A stretch of DNA of 64,000 bases. Source: Falsiroseomonas frigidaquae (GTDB taxonomy: Bacteria; Pseudomonadota; Alphaproteobacteria; Acetobacterales; Acetobacteraceae). The notes beneath the pieces were generated by a model that was given only the letters and a program-made list of their open reading frames with translations, did no database searches and was not told the origin of the DNA. The position numbers and the translations under genes are program-made. Positions 1-8,135 of this stretch are shown here, one piece after another. The DNA is taken from the NCBI RefSeq assembly GCF_012163145.1, contig NZ_JAAVTX010000007.1, forward strand, positions 421,656 to 485,655. The letters run 5' to 3'. The stretch's first letter is position 1. Each line of letters begins with the position of its first letter.

Positions 1-71
1 GCGGCAAGGGCAGCCGGGTTCCAGGATGAGCGGCGCCCGTTGCCGGCACGATGCCGCGATGCCCGCCGGAG

Positions 72-725
72 CTACCCCGCGGCGCGCGGCACCGGGGTGT
101 TGAGGAGCTGCTGCTCCCACAGGAAGGCAATGCCGCTGCCAGCGGCATGCTGCACCAGCAATCCGGTAAGCTCGGCGGCATGTTCCGTGCGTGCCCAGTC
201 GCGCTGCCATTCGGCCGCGACCGCCATCCAGGTCATCATGTTCGCGCCAGCCGTGATCATGCGCTGGATCGCAACCTGATGCGCTTCGACCGAAGTGCCG
301 CCCGAGGCATCGGTGACGACCGTCACATCCCAGCCTTCACCGAGGGCCTGGATAGCGGGCATGGCGACGCAGACCTCGGTCCAGAGGCCGGCGATGATCA
401 GTTGCTTGCGGCCGGTCGCCTTGACCGCATCGACCACCTTCAGGTCCTGCCAGGTATTGATGAAGGTGCGGTCGATCACCTCCTGGCCGGGGAATACATC
501 GGTGATCTGCGGGAAGATCAGCCCGCCCCGGTCCGCGATCACGCTGGTCAGGATCGTCGGAACCCCGAAGGCCTTGGCGGCCTTGGCGAGCGCCGTGGCG
601 TTGTTGACCACCATCTGCGGCTCATGGCTGTTCAGGTTGGCCAGCTGGTAGGGCTGGTGGTCGATCAGGACGAGGACCGAATCCTCGGGACGGAGAAGCG
701 AATCCAGGCCGTTGCGAAGGGTCAT
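72..725 (-). CDS. Isochorismatase-family cysteine hydrolase (YcaC-like)
   Basis: A 217-residue protein of the isochorismatase-like hydrolase superfamily, cytosolic, expected to cleave an amide or C-N bond of a small substrate that the sequence does not identify. The catalytic Asp is in the N-terminal LVLIDHQPYQ segment (about residues 19-28) and the catalytic Cys in GLWTEVCVAMPAI (about residue 120), both at family positions. The length is typical of the YcaC group. An ATG at 725 is preferred over the GTG at 728 because AAAGGA lies 7 nt upstream of it. It is transcribed divergently from the LysR gene at 879, the usual arrangement for a regulator and its target. The YcaC-like assignment rests on the DHQ and TEVC contexts. 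Confidence 0.9.
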   Translation of the reverse strand: MTLRNGLDSLLRPEDSVLVLIDHQPYQLANLNSHEPQMVVNNATALAKAAKAFGVPTILTSVIADRGGLIFPQITDVFPGQEVIDRTFINTWQDLKVVDAVKATGRKQLIIAGLWTEVCVAMPAIQALGEGWDVTVVTDASGGTSVEAHQVAIQRMITAGANMMTWMAVAAEWQRDWARTEHAAELTGLLVQHAAGSGIAFLWEQQLLNTPVPRAAG

Positions 726-777
726 CACGATGTCCTTTCTCTGCGGTCATGCAGGGCTTTGGGTTGAGGCCAGGCGG

Positions 778-787
778 CCACCGGTGG
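778..787. promoter_or_regulatory. Perfect palindrome in a divergent LysR intergenic region
   Basis: CCACCGGTGG is a perfect 10-bp palindrome lying between the isochorismatase-family gene and the divergent LysR gene. It could be the core of a regulator site, but it has no clear T-N11-A shape and short GC palindromes are common at this base composition. Confidence 0.2.
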
Positions 788-878
788 GCGACGCTGCCTC
801 GCCGCAACTTGCTGTCCCTTCCGGCGATGGGGTAGCGCCGTCGGCAGCGCAGCGGTGTCGCGGAACGGGGAACGCCAG

Positions 879-1802
879 GTGGATATCGAGGATCTGCAGA
901 CCTTCGTCGCCATCGCCGATGCGGGGGGTGTCTCGCCTGCCGCCCGCCGGCTGGGCCTCGCGAAGTCGATCGTCAGCCGGCGGCTTCTGCGGGTCGAGGC
1001 CGAACTCGGCGTTCAGCTTCTTGCCCGCACGACCCGCGGCGCCGCGCTCACGGAAGCGGGGATCACCTTCAGGGCGCATGCGGCGCGCGCCACGGCCGAG
1101 ATCGACACGGCGCGGGACGCCATCGCCCCGGGCGGCGCGCTGCGCGGCCGGCTGAGGGTCGCCATGCCGCTGACCTTCGGCCCCACCCACCTCGCCCCGG
1201 TCCTCTCGGAGATGGCGCGCCAGCATCCGCAACTCCAGATCCACACCTCCTTCAGCGATCGCTTCGTCGATCTCGTCGCGGAGGGCTTCGATTGCGCAAT
1301 CCGCGGCGCCTATCTCGCGGATTCCAACCTCATTGCGCAGCGCGTCGGGCCGCTCCATGGCAAGCTCGTCGCCAGCCCGACCTACATCGCCACGCATGGC
1401 GCACCCGAGACGCCGGACGAACTCACCGCCCACCAGGCGCTCATGCAGGGCGTGGAAGCCTGGCAGTTCCTGGACGGCAGCAGGATTGTCACGGTCCAGC
1501 CGCAGGGCAGGTTCAAGGCCGACAGCGCCACGGCGCTCGCCGCCGCGGCGGCCGCCGGCCTCGGCCTCGCCTGGTTGCCGGATTGCATCATCCACCCCTA
1601 CATCGCCTCGGGCGCGCTGGTCCCGGTCATGACGCGGTATCCGGTCCCGCCGGGGGGCCTCTATGTCGTCCGTCCGCCGGGCCAGCATGCCTCGCGGAAG
1701 GTGCGGGTGCTCACCGAGCTGCTGGCCGCCCATATCAGGCGCAATCCGGATCTTTGGGGGGCTGATCGCCCGCCAGGCTGCTCTACGGCCAGCGTGACCT
1801 GA
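879..1802 (+). CDS. LysR-family transcriptional regulator
   Basis: A LysR-type regulator of about 307 residues. The N-terminal winged helix-turn-helix covers roughly residues 1-60 (VDIEDLQTFVAIADAGG, then SIVSRRLLRVEAELG), followed by a two-lobe co-inducer-binding domain. The GTG at 879 is preferred because LysR proteins normally begin a few residues before the LxxFxxV helix; a GTG at 855 would add eight residues. It is divergent from the isochorismatase-family hydrolase and probably controls it. The effector-domain end GLAWLPDCII followed by G.LVPV is typical of the CrgA/DsdC-like branch that often controls small oxidoreductases and hydrolases. Confidence 0.9.
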   Translation: MDIEDLQTFVAIADAGGVSPAARRLGLAKSIVSRRLLRVEAELGVQLLARTTRGAALTEAGITFRAHAARATAEIDTARDAIAPGGALRGRLRVAMPLTFGPTHLAPVLSEMARQHPQLQIHTSFSDRFVDLVAEGFDCAIRGAYLADSNLIAQRVGPLHGKLVASPTYIATHGAPETPDELTAHQALMQGVEAWQFLDGSRIVTVQPQGRFKADSATALAAAAAAGLGLAWLPDCIIHPYIASGALVPVMTRYPVPPGGLYVVRPPGQHASRKVRVLTELLAAHIRRNPDLWGADRPPGCSTASVT

Positions 1803-1933
1803 TCGATCGCTGCGTCAGCAGCTCAGGCAACTCCGCCGCTTCGCCACGCGCGGCAAAGGCCCTGCGGGACCGCCGGCTCCGGTTGACGTCCACGCCGGCG
1901 GTCACGCCGCATGCCGCGCGCACCCCGATCCCC

Positions 1934-1959
1934 CTGCGGCTGGGTGCCCAGCACCGCAG
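1934..1959. terminator. Hairpin between two convergent LysR genes
   Basis: CTGCGG and CTGGG pair with CCCAG and CCGCAG around a TG loop and a 2-nt bulge. It sits between the ends of two convergent LysR genes, so it can act as a bidirectional terminator. There is no T-tract, so Rho-independent action is uncertain. Confidence 0.4.
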
Positions 1960-1967
1960 CCCGAGCC

Positions 1968-2888
1968 TCATCCCGCCATCCGGTCGCGGAAGACCTGCTG
2001 CAACAGGGTCAGGAAGGCACGCACCGCCGGGTTGGCGCGGCGGCTTTCAGGCCAAAGCGCCGTGATGTTGTGCCGCTCGACGGCGAAGCCCTGCAGCACC
2101 GGCACCAGCTCCCCGCGCGCGACATGAGGTGCCGCGATAAAGCTGGCGCTGAGGCCGATGCCGCCGCCGGCCACGAGCGTTGCCACCAGCGCGTCGCTGG
2201 CATCCACCACGATGCCGGATGGCGGCACGATCTGGACCAGGCGCTCGCCAATGCGGAAGGGCCAGCGCAGCGTCTCGCCCGAGCTCTGGTAGCGCAGGGT
2301 GACGGTCTCATGCCCCTCCAGCTCATCCGGGTGGATCGGCGTGCCGCGCGCGGCGAGATAGGCGGGGGAGGCGAAGCAGCAGAGAAGGTGCGGCGCCAGG
2401 CTGCGCGACAGCAGCCGCGAATCCGTCAGGTCACCGATACGGATGGCGATGTCGATCCCCTCCTCGATGAGGTCGACGATCCGGTCGCTCAGGCGCAGAT
2501 CAACCCGCACCCCTGGGTGAAGCCGGCGGAAGGCCGGCAGCGCGGGCGCCAGGACATGCAGGCCGATGGGCAGCGGCGCGGCGATCCGCAAGGTACCGGA
2601 GGGCTCCGCCCGCGCCGTCATCGCCGCCTGCTCGATCTCCTCCGCATCGCGCAGCAGACGCAGCGCGCGCTCATGCAGATCCCGCCCCTCCGGCGTCAGC
2701 GCCAGGGCGCGGGTCGTGCGGGTGAAGAGGGACACGCCCAGATGGCGCTCCAGCCGCTGCACGCTCTTGCTGACGGCGGAGGGCGAGATTGCCAGGGACC
2801 GGGCGGCGGCGGTGTAGCTGCCCAGGGACCCGGCGCGCGCGAAGGCGATCAGCCCGGTCAGCCGCTCCAGCCCCATTTGTTCCTTCAT
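1968..2888 (-). CDS. LysR-family transcriptional regulator
   Basis: A 306-residue LysR regulator. The helix-turn-helix is clear ([20 protein letters not shown], about residues 20-40, then [16 protein letters not shown]). The C-terminal effector domain carries [20 protein letters not shown]. The ATG at 2888 gives the canonical spacing to the HTH; the upstream ATG at 2942 would add an unconserved 18-residue extension. It is divergent from the quinone-oxidoreductase gene starting at 2981, with about 90 bases between, and is the likely regulator of that gene. This regulator and oxidoreductase pairing is common in proteobacteria. Confidence 0.9.
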   Translation of the reverse strand: MKEQMGLERLTGLIAFARAGSLGSYTAAARSLAISPSAVSKSVQRLERHLGVSLFTRTTRALALTPEGRDLHERALRLLRDAEEIEQAAMTARAEPSGTLRIAAPLPIGLHVLAPALPAFRRLHPGVRVDLRLSDRIVDLIEEGIDIAIRIGDLTDSRLLSRSLAPHLLCCFASPAYLAARGTPIHPDELEGHETVTLRYQSSGETLRWPFRIGERLVQIVPPSGIVVDASDALVATLVAGGGIGLSASFIAAPHVARGELVPVLQGFAVERHNITALWPESRRANPAVRAFLTLLQQVFRDRMAG

Positions 2889-2920
2889 GGCATGAGTGAA
2901 GCGAATTCCGCACTGATTAT

Positions 2921-2936
2921 CAACCTGCACTAGTTG
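2921..2936. promoter_or_regulatory. Candidate LysR site, CAAC-N8-GTTG
   Basis: CAAC and GTTG arms separated by 8 nt lie between the LysR start (2888) and the oxidoreductase start (2981), about 50 nt upstream of the latter. The position suits an activator site. The arms are short, so chance occurrence is possible. Confidence 0.3.
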
Positions 2937-2980
2937 CGCCAAATGCCCCGGACCCGTGATGCGGGTTCAGGAGGCTCTCG

Positions 2981-3994
2981 ATGACGGACATGATGAAGGC
3001 GATCAGGCTGCAAGCATTCGGCGGGCCGGAGGTGCTGCGCTACGAGCACGCCCCCCGGCCCGAGCCGGCGCCGGGCGAGGTGCTGATCAGGGTCCATGCG
3101 GCCGGCATCAACCCGCCCGACTGGTACCTGCGCGACGGCTACCGGATGCTGCCGCCCGCCTGGCAGCCGCGTGTCACCTTCCCCGTCATCCCCGGCACGG
3201 ATGTCTCGGGCGTCATCGTGGCGGTGGCCGGCGATGTCGGGGATCTTGCCGTCGGCGACGCGGTGTTCGGCATGCTGCGCTTCCCCGCGGGGCTTGCCGG
3301 CGAAAGCCGCGCCTATGCCGAATATGTCAGCGCCCCGGCCACGGAGGTGGCCCGCAAGCCGGCCGCCCTCGACCACCTGCACGCGGCCGCCGCACCGATG
3401 TCGCTGCTGACCGCCTGGCAGTTCCTGGTGGCGCTGGGGCATGATGCGCCGAACCCGCTGCAGCCGGGGCAGCACCGGCCGGTGCCGCTCGCGGGTAGGA
3501 CCGTGCTGGTGAATGGCGCCGCGGGCGGCGTCGGGCATTTCGCCGTGCAGGTCGCGAAGCTGAAGGGCGCGCGGGTCATCGCCGTGGCCTCGGGCCGGCA
3601 TGAAGCGCGGCTGCGCGAGCTCGGCGCCGATGCCTTCATCGACTACACCCGGCCCGCGCCGGAGGTGCAGGACCTGGACCTGGTCCTCGATACTCTCGGC
3701 GGGGCGAGCAGCAGCCGGTTCCTGCGCATGCTGAAGCCCGGCGGCGCCCTGTTCCCGGTGTTCCCCCTGGGCTTCGACGGGGCCGAGGAAGCCGCCAGGC
3801 GCGGCGTCACCGTCTCCGCCACCCAGGTCCGTTCGAACGGGGCGCAGCTTGGCGAGGTCGGGCAGCTGCTGGATGACGGCGGCATCCGCGTGGTCCTCGA
3901 CAGCGTCTTCCCCCTGGCCGAGGCGCGCCAGGCGCATGAGCGGGCGGCCCGGGGGCACATCCAGGGCAAGATCGTGCTGCAGGTCGTGGGCTAG
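2981..3994 (+). CDS. NADP-dependent oxidoreductase, quinone reductase type (MDR family)
   Basis: A 337-residue medium-chain dehydrogenase/reductase without structural zinc cysteines, hence the quinone-oxidoreductase-like branch that reduces quinones or enals with NADPH. The N-terminal GroES-like part begins MKAIRLQAFGGPEVLRYEHA and has AAGINPPDWYLRDG. The Rossmann motif is GAAGGVGHFAVQVAKLKGA near residue 180. The domain order and length are normal. CAGGAGG 7-8 nt before the ATG supports the start. It is divergently transcribed from a LysR gene. The TAG stop is the first base group of a two-armed palindrome (3991-4034). Confidence 0.92.
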   Translation: MTDMMKAIRLQAFGGPEVLRYEHAPRPEPAPGEVLIRVHAAGINPPDWYLRDGYRMLPPAWQPRVTFPVIPGTDVSGVIVAVAGDVGDLAVGDAVFGMLRFPAGLAGESRAYAEYVSAPATEVARKPAALDHLHAAAAPMSLLTAWQFLVALGHDAPNPLQPGQHRPVPLAGRTVLVNGAAGGVGHFAVQVAKLKGARVIAVASGRHEARLRELGADAFIDYTRPAPEVQDLDLVLDTLGGASSSRFLRMLKPGGALFPVFPLGFDGAEEAARRGVTVSATQVRSNGAQLGEVGQLLDDGGIRVVLDSVFPLAEARQAHERAARGHIQGKIVLQVVG

Positions 3995-4034
3995 AGCCAA
4001 TTCACCGAGCGCGAAGACGGTGAAACAGCTCTAG
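3991..4034. repeat. Nested palindrome starting at a stop codon
   Basis: CTAGAGC pairs with GCTCTAG and, inside, TTCACCG pairs with CGGTGAA around a 10-nt loop. The element includes the TAG stop of the quinone-oxidoreductase gene (3992-3994) and fills the first half of a convergent intergenic gap. Two perfect 7-bp arms separated by 3 nt on each side indicate a selected structure, either a terminator or a dispersed palindromic repeat. Confidence 0.6.
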
Positions 4035-4048
4035 CTTATTGTTCTGAC

Positions 4049-4092
4049 GCATTTTCCGGGTCGCCTTGCGAAGCCGCAAGGCTTGAAAATGC
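4049..4092 (-). repeat. Covarying palindromic element, copy A
   Basis: GCATTTTC (4049-4056) pairs with GAAAATGC (4085-4092); an inner stem pairs CCTTGCG (4064-4070) with CGCAAGG (4075-4081) around a 4-nt loop. Read on the minus strand it begins directly after the TGA stop of the flavoprotein gene. A second copy at 61988-62031 has the same outer arms and flanks but a different inner stem sequence that still pairs. It lies between convergent genes and may act as a terminator or 3'-end stabiliser. Confidence 0.75.
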
Positions 4093-4093
4093 T

Positions 4094-6034
4094 TCAGACC
4101 GCCTCCCCCACCCGCTGCCCATCCTGCACCGCCGACATCATCAGCCGCGGCGCCACCGCATCCCCGGCGCGCAGCACCGCGATGCCCTGGGCCACCAGCG
4201 CCGCCTCCAGCCCCTCCTCCGGCCGGCGCGGCGTGGCGTAGGTCAGCAGGGCGACGCCCGGCACGGTTCGCTCCGCGCCGCTCAGCAGGTGGCGGATGCG
4301 CAGCACATCGCGGTCCAGCGCCGCGGGCTCCCGGTGGATCAGGATCTCCACGCGGTCCCCCTGAGCTGCCAGCCGGCGGTGCACGCCTTGGGCGTAGAGC
4401 GCCGGCACGTCGCGGGCGATGGCGTCCCGCGGCGTCAGCAGCAGCAGCCGGTCGAAGCGGGCCAGCAGCAATTCGGCAGCGGCGTAGGTGGCGGCGGTGT
4501 GGTCGTGGTCGTACAGCACGGCCAGGCCACCGCGCGGGCGATCCCTGGCCAGAAGCATGGCAACCGCCTGGCGCAGCGGCAACGCGCCGGGGCAATCGCC
4601 GCGCAGACGCACCATGGCCGCACCGGTCGCCAGCACCACCTGGTCCGGCGCCAGGCGCAGCACATCCGCCGCCGTCTCGCCCTTCTGGCGCGCGACGCCC
4701 GCCGCCGTCACGCGCCGGTCGAGATGATCCAGGAAACGGCCGATATCGCCGCAGCCGGGCAGGCGCGCATGCAGCCTTGCCGCGCCGCCGGCCTGACCGC
4801 CGCGGCCGAGCAGCGTCACCCGGTGCCCCCGCTCCGCCGCCACCGCCGCCGCCTGCATCCCGGCCACGCCATTCCCCACCACCACGATGTGCCGCGGCGA
4901 TGCGGCGGGCGGCGGTGGCGGGGTGGCATCGGCGGCGCCGGCGCGCGGATTGACGCTGCAGGCGATGGTGCTGGCGCGGTCGATCTCGCCCCAGCAGGCA
5001 TTGCAATAGATGCAGGGGCGGATCGCCGCGGCACTTCCCGCGCGCGCCTTGGCCGGCCAGTCCGGGTCGGCGAACAGGGGCCGGGACAGCATCACTAGGT
5101 CGGCGTCGCCTGATTCCAGCAGCGCCTCCGCCATCGCCGGCCCGGCGATACGGCCGATCGCCGCGATCGGCACGCCGCTGGCCGCATGGCGCAGTGGCGC
5201 CCAGGCGGCGCGGAAGGGCATCGGCGGCTCGTGCATGTCCGGCGCATGCATCCACAGGCTCGGCCCATGGCTGCCCTGGCTGAAGCAGAGATAATCCGGC
5301 CGCGTCTCCGCCACGGTGGCGGCCACCAGCCGCGCCGCCTCCGCCGGGTCGATGGAGCCAGGCACGCCATCCTCCGCCGGCAGCTTCACGCCCAGGATGA
5401 AGCCGGCGCCACAGCGGCCGCGCACCGTGGCCAGGATGGCGCGCAGGAAGGCGCTGCGGCCCATGGAATCGCCACCCCAGCGATCCGTCCGCAGATTGGT
5501 GACCGGGGAGAGGAATTGCAGCGGCAGGAAGCCATGCGCGGCGGAGATCTCCACCCCCGCAAAGCCGGCCCGTTGCAGCCGGTGGGCGCTATCCGCGTAT
5601 TCCTCGACCAGCCCCTCGACCTCCGCGCCGGTCAGCGCGCGCGGCACGGTCCAGGATGCGGCATCGACCACGGCGGAGGGCCCCACCGCCTGCAGCGCCC
5701 GCGCATCCCGGTGCGCATTGCCGGCGTGCCAGAGCTGGCCGACCAGCGCCGCGCCCTGCCCGGCCACCGCCTCCGCCAGCCGCGCCAGGCCGGGAAGCTG
5801 CGCCTCGTCGAAGGCCGCGACGCGGGCCGGCACGGCGGCGGACCGGCAGGCGGCCAGCGCCTCCGTCACCACCATCCCGGCACCACCCGCGGCGCGGGCC
5901 GTGAGATGCGCCACCAGCGCCGGCGTCACCGCGCCATCCCGCGGCATGCGGGTGGTCATGGCGCCGAAGGCGATGCGGTTGCGCAGCGGGCGCCCGGCCA
6001 AAGTGACCGGGCTGAACAGGCGCTGGTAGTCCAC
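4094..6034 (-). CDS. NADH:flavin oxidoreductase, Old Yellow Enzyme barrel with Fe-S and FAD modules
   Basis: A 646-residue flavoprotein with the domain order of 2,4-dienoyl-CoA reductase and trimethylamine dehydrogenase. An FMN TIM barrel (about 1-340) contains AAHGFLPLQFLSPVTNLRTD. A [4Fe-4S] segment CIYCNACW plus a Cys twelve residues further on (about 345-365) has the CxxCxxC spacing of trimethylamine dehydrogenase rather than CxxCxxxC. A Rossmann region opens with VVVGNGVAGMQAAAVAAE (about 385). The start is GTG, immediately after the TGA of the upstream Bug gene (TGAGTG), so translation is coupled. The substrate is unknown; demethylation or dehalogenation-like reactions and enoate reduction are all possible. 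Confidence 0.88.
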   Translation of the reverse strand: MDYQRLFSPVTLAGRPLRNRIAFGAMTTRMPRDGAVTPALVAHLTARAAGGAGMVVTEALAACRSAAVPARVAAFDEAQLPGLARLAEAVAGQGAALVGQLWHAGNAHRDARALQAVGPSAVVDAASWTVPRALTGAEVEGLVEEYADSAHRLQRAGFAGVEISAAHGFLPLQFLSPVTNLRTDRWGGDSMGRSAFLRAILATVRGRCGAGFILGVKLPAEDGVPGSIDPAEAARLVAATVAETRPDYLCFSQGSHGPSLWMHAPDMHEPPMPFRAAWAPLRHAASGVPIAAIGRIAGPAMAEALLESGDADLVMLSRPLFADPDWPAKARAGSAAAIRPCIYCNACWGEIDRASTIACSVNPRAGAADATPPPPPAASPRHIVVVGNGVAGMQAAAVAAERGHRVTLLGRGGQAGGAARLHARLPGCGDIGRFLDHLDRRVTAAGVARQKGETAADVLRLAPDQVVLATGAAMVRLRGDCPGALPLRQAVAMLLARDRPRGGLAVLYDHDHTAATYAAAELLLARFDRLLLLTPRDAIARDVPALYAQGVHRRLAAQGDRVEILIHREPAALDRDVLRIRHLLSGAERTVPGVALLTYATPRRPEEGLEAALVAQGIAVLRAGDAVAPRLMMSAVQDGQRVGEAV

Positions 6035-7039
6035 TCAGCCGGCCACCGCGCCGGAGGCCTCGACCGCGCGGCGCCATTTCTCCAGCTCCCGCCGGTGGAT
6101 GGTGGCCGCCTGTTCGGGGGTTGCGCCGGTGACGGTGGCGCCGAGTTCCGCCAGCCGGGCCCGGATCGCCGGCTTGGCGAGCGAGACCTGCACCTCCGCC
6201 GACAGTTTCTCGATGATCGGGGCGGGCGTGCCGGCGGGGGCGAACAGCATCACCCAGGCCCCCGCGTCGAAGCCCGGGATGGTCTCCGCCACCGCCGGTA
6301 CATCCGGCATCAGGGCGGAGCGTTCGGCGCCGGTCACGGCGATGGCGCGCAGGCGGTTGTCGGCCAGGAAGGGCGGCAGGGTCAGGATTCCCTCGATGCA
6401 CATCTGCACGTCATTCGACAGGATCGCCTGCAGCGTGACCAGCCCGCCGCGATAGGGCACATGCGTCGCCGTCAGCCCGGTGGCCGCGCGCAGCATCTCC
6501 ATCGCCAGGTGGTTGGTGGCGCCGACGCCGGAGGAGGCATAGTTAAGCCGCCCGGGATTGGCCTTCGAATAGGCCACCAGCTCCGCCAGGGTGCGGACCG
6601 GCAGGCTGGGGGAGACGACCAGCACCTGCGGGAAGGTCACCATGTGGGTCACGGCGACGAAGTCCCGGCTGACGTCATAGGTCAGGTTGCGCATCAGCGC
6701 CGGCCCGATCGCCATATTGCCGGGGGAACCGACCAGGAAGGTCTCGCCATCCGGCCGGGCGCGGGCGGCGACCTCCGTGCCGATGCTGCCGCCGGCGCCG
6801 GTGCGGCTTTCCACCAAGAAGGGCTGGCCGAGGCGGGCCTGCAGATCCTGCGCCACCAGCCGCGCCACCACATCCACGGCGGATCCGGGGGTGAAGGGAA
6901 AGATGAAGCGCACGCCGGCGCGCGGCCAACCGCTCCGCCCTGCCGCCTGCTGCGCCTGGCCAGATCCGGGGGCCAGGCCCAGCGGCAGCGCCGCCGCCAG
7001 CGCCACCAACCCGCGTCGTCCGAGTGCGATCGCCGTCAT
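6035..7039 (-). CDS. Bug-family tripartite tricarboxylate transporter substrate-binding protein
   Basis: A 334-residue periplasmic binding protein. The Tat-like signal peptide contains LGRRGLVALAAALPLGLA and ends near GQAQQ. The family motif PFTPGSAVDVVAR (about residues 45-57) and the late PAGTPAPIIEKLSAEV segment are characteristic. GGAGGAACCG directly before the ATG at 7039 fixes the start. The gene abuts the downstream flavoprotein gene with no gap, which suggests that the flavoprotein metabolises the captured ligand. No TctA/TctB membrane genes are nearby, so the protein must share a distant permease or act as a sensor. Confidence 0.9.
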   Translation of the reverse strand: MTAIALGRRGLVALAAALPLGLAPGSGQAQQAAGRSGWPRAGVRFIFPFTPGSAVDVVARLVAQDLQARLGQPFLVESRTGAGGSIGTEVAARARPDGETFLVGSPGNMAIGPALMRNLTYDVSRDFVAVTHMVTFPQVLVVSPSLPVRTLAELVAYSKANPGRLNYASSGVGATNHLAMEMLRAATGLTATHVPYRGGLVTLQAILSNDVQMCIEGILTLPPFLADNRLRAIAVTGAERSALMPDVPAVAETIPGFDAGAWVMLFAPAGTPAPIIEKLSAEVQVSLAKPAIRARLAELGATVTGATPEQAATIHRRELEKWRRAVEASGAVAG

Positions 7040-7240
7040 CGGTTCCTCCTCCTGCCGCTGTGTCGCGGCTTGCCTGGACGGGAACGCTGCACCCTGCACC
7101 GCCGATTCCCAAGCACCCATTCAGCAAGGGCGCCTGCGCGGATCGCGATCGCCCGCAGTCACCTCCGCGAGAGCGCGCGCCATCCCGGCGCCGCTGCGGC
7201 GTTGCAGCCGCGGCAAGATTCCAGGACCCGACCGCCCCGC

Positions 7241-8134
7241 ATGAAGCTCCTCCTGCTCCACAACGAAACCGCCGGCGCGGGCGATGTCTCCGCCGAACGC
7301 CTCCAATCCGCCTTCCGCGCCGCCGGCTTCGAGGTGGCGTACCGCGCCCGCACCGCGGGCGGGCTGGCAAGGACCGATCTGCGCGACGCCGATGTGCTGG
7401 TCATTGCCGGCGGCGACGGCACCGTGGCGGGGGCGCTGCGCGACCATCGCGCCGATGTCGCGCGCTTCGCCATCGTGCCGCTCGGCACCGCCAACAACAT
7501 CGCCACGTCGCTCGGCATCGGCGGCTCCGTCGAGGCCATCGCCGCCGGGCTGCGGGATGCGCGGGCGCAGCCGGTCGATATCGGCGTGCTGCGCCGGGCA
7601 CAGGGCGCGGCCGAATTCGTCGAGGGCGTCGGCGCCGGCCCGATCGCGGCGGCGATGCACGCGGCGGATCGGGACGACGCGCCGGGCGAGACCAGCCGGC
7701 AGCGCTGCCTGCGGCTGATCCCGGACTACATCGCCCGCGCCCGGCCGCAGGACTGGGAGGTACGGGTGGATGGCGCGCCGCTGCCGGACGGGCTGCTGCT
7801 GGTGGAGGTGATGAACGGCCCGCTCGTCGGCCCCGGCCTGCAGCCGGCGGCACTCGCCGAACCGGGCGATGGCCTGCTCGATGTCGCCTTCCTGCGGCCG
7901 GAGGGACGTGACGCCCTGCTGCAGGCCGTGGCCCGCGGGGATGCGGAGGGTGGCATGCCGCGCCCGCTGCCGCTGGAGCATCTGCGCGGGCGCGAGGTGA
8001 CGCTGCGGCTGCGCGACACCACGCTGCGGATCGACGACGCATTCGAGCCGCTGCACGGCCCGCAGGACATCACGCTCTCGCTGGCGCCGCCGCCCATCCA
8101 CATCCTTGTGCCGCCCCATGCGAAAGGAGGCTGA
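7241..8134 (+). CDS. Diacylglycerol/lipid kinase family protein
   Basis: A 297-residue member of the DAGK/sphingosine-kinase/YegS fold, predicted cytosolic or membrane-associated, transferring phosphate from ATP to a lipid alcohol. The nucleotide-binding GGDGTVAGAL lies about residues 54-63 and the LGTANNIATSLGI segment at about 83-95. The C-terminal beta-sandwich is shorter than in YegS. The start is the ATG before KLLLLHNETAG, which matches the family N-terminus. The inositol-phosphatase-family gene begins one base after its stop, and that gene's Shine-Dalgarno (AAAGGAGG) lies inside this 3' end. The two genes form one operon. Confidence 0.85.
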   Translation: MKLLLLHNETAGAGDVSAERLQSAFRAAGFEVAYRARTAGGLARTDLRDADVLVIAGGDGTVAGALRDHRADVARFAIVPLGTANNIATSLGIGGSVEAIAAGLRDARAQPVDIGVLRRAQGAAEFVEGVGAGPIAAAMHAADRDDAPGETSRQRCLRLIPDYIARARPQDWEVRVDGAPLPDGLLLVEVMNGPLVGPGLQPAALAEPGDGLLDVAFLRPEGRDALLQAVARGDAEGGMPRPLPLEHLRGREVTLRLRDTTLRIDDAFEPLHGPQDITLSLAPPPIHILVPPHAKGG

Positions 8135-8135
8135 A

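Noticed and set aside
1-71. 3' end of a gene at the left edge
   Set aside because: Only 71 bases are visible and no frame shows a recognisable protein end.
5186-7240. Long plus-strand open frame running into the lipid-kinase gene
   Set aside because: This part is antisense to the flavoprotein and Bug genes, low in complexity and Arg/Gly-rich; only the part from 7241 matches a family.
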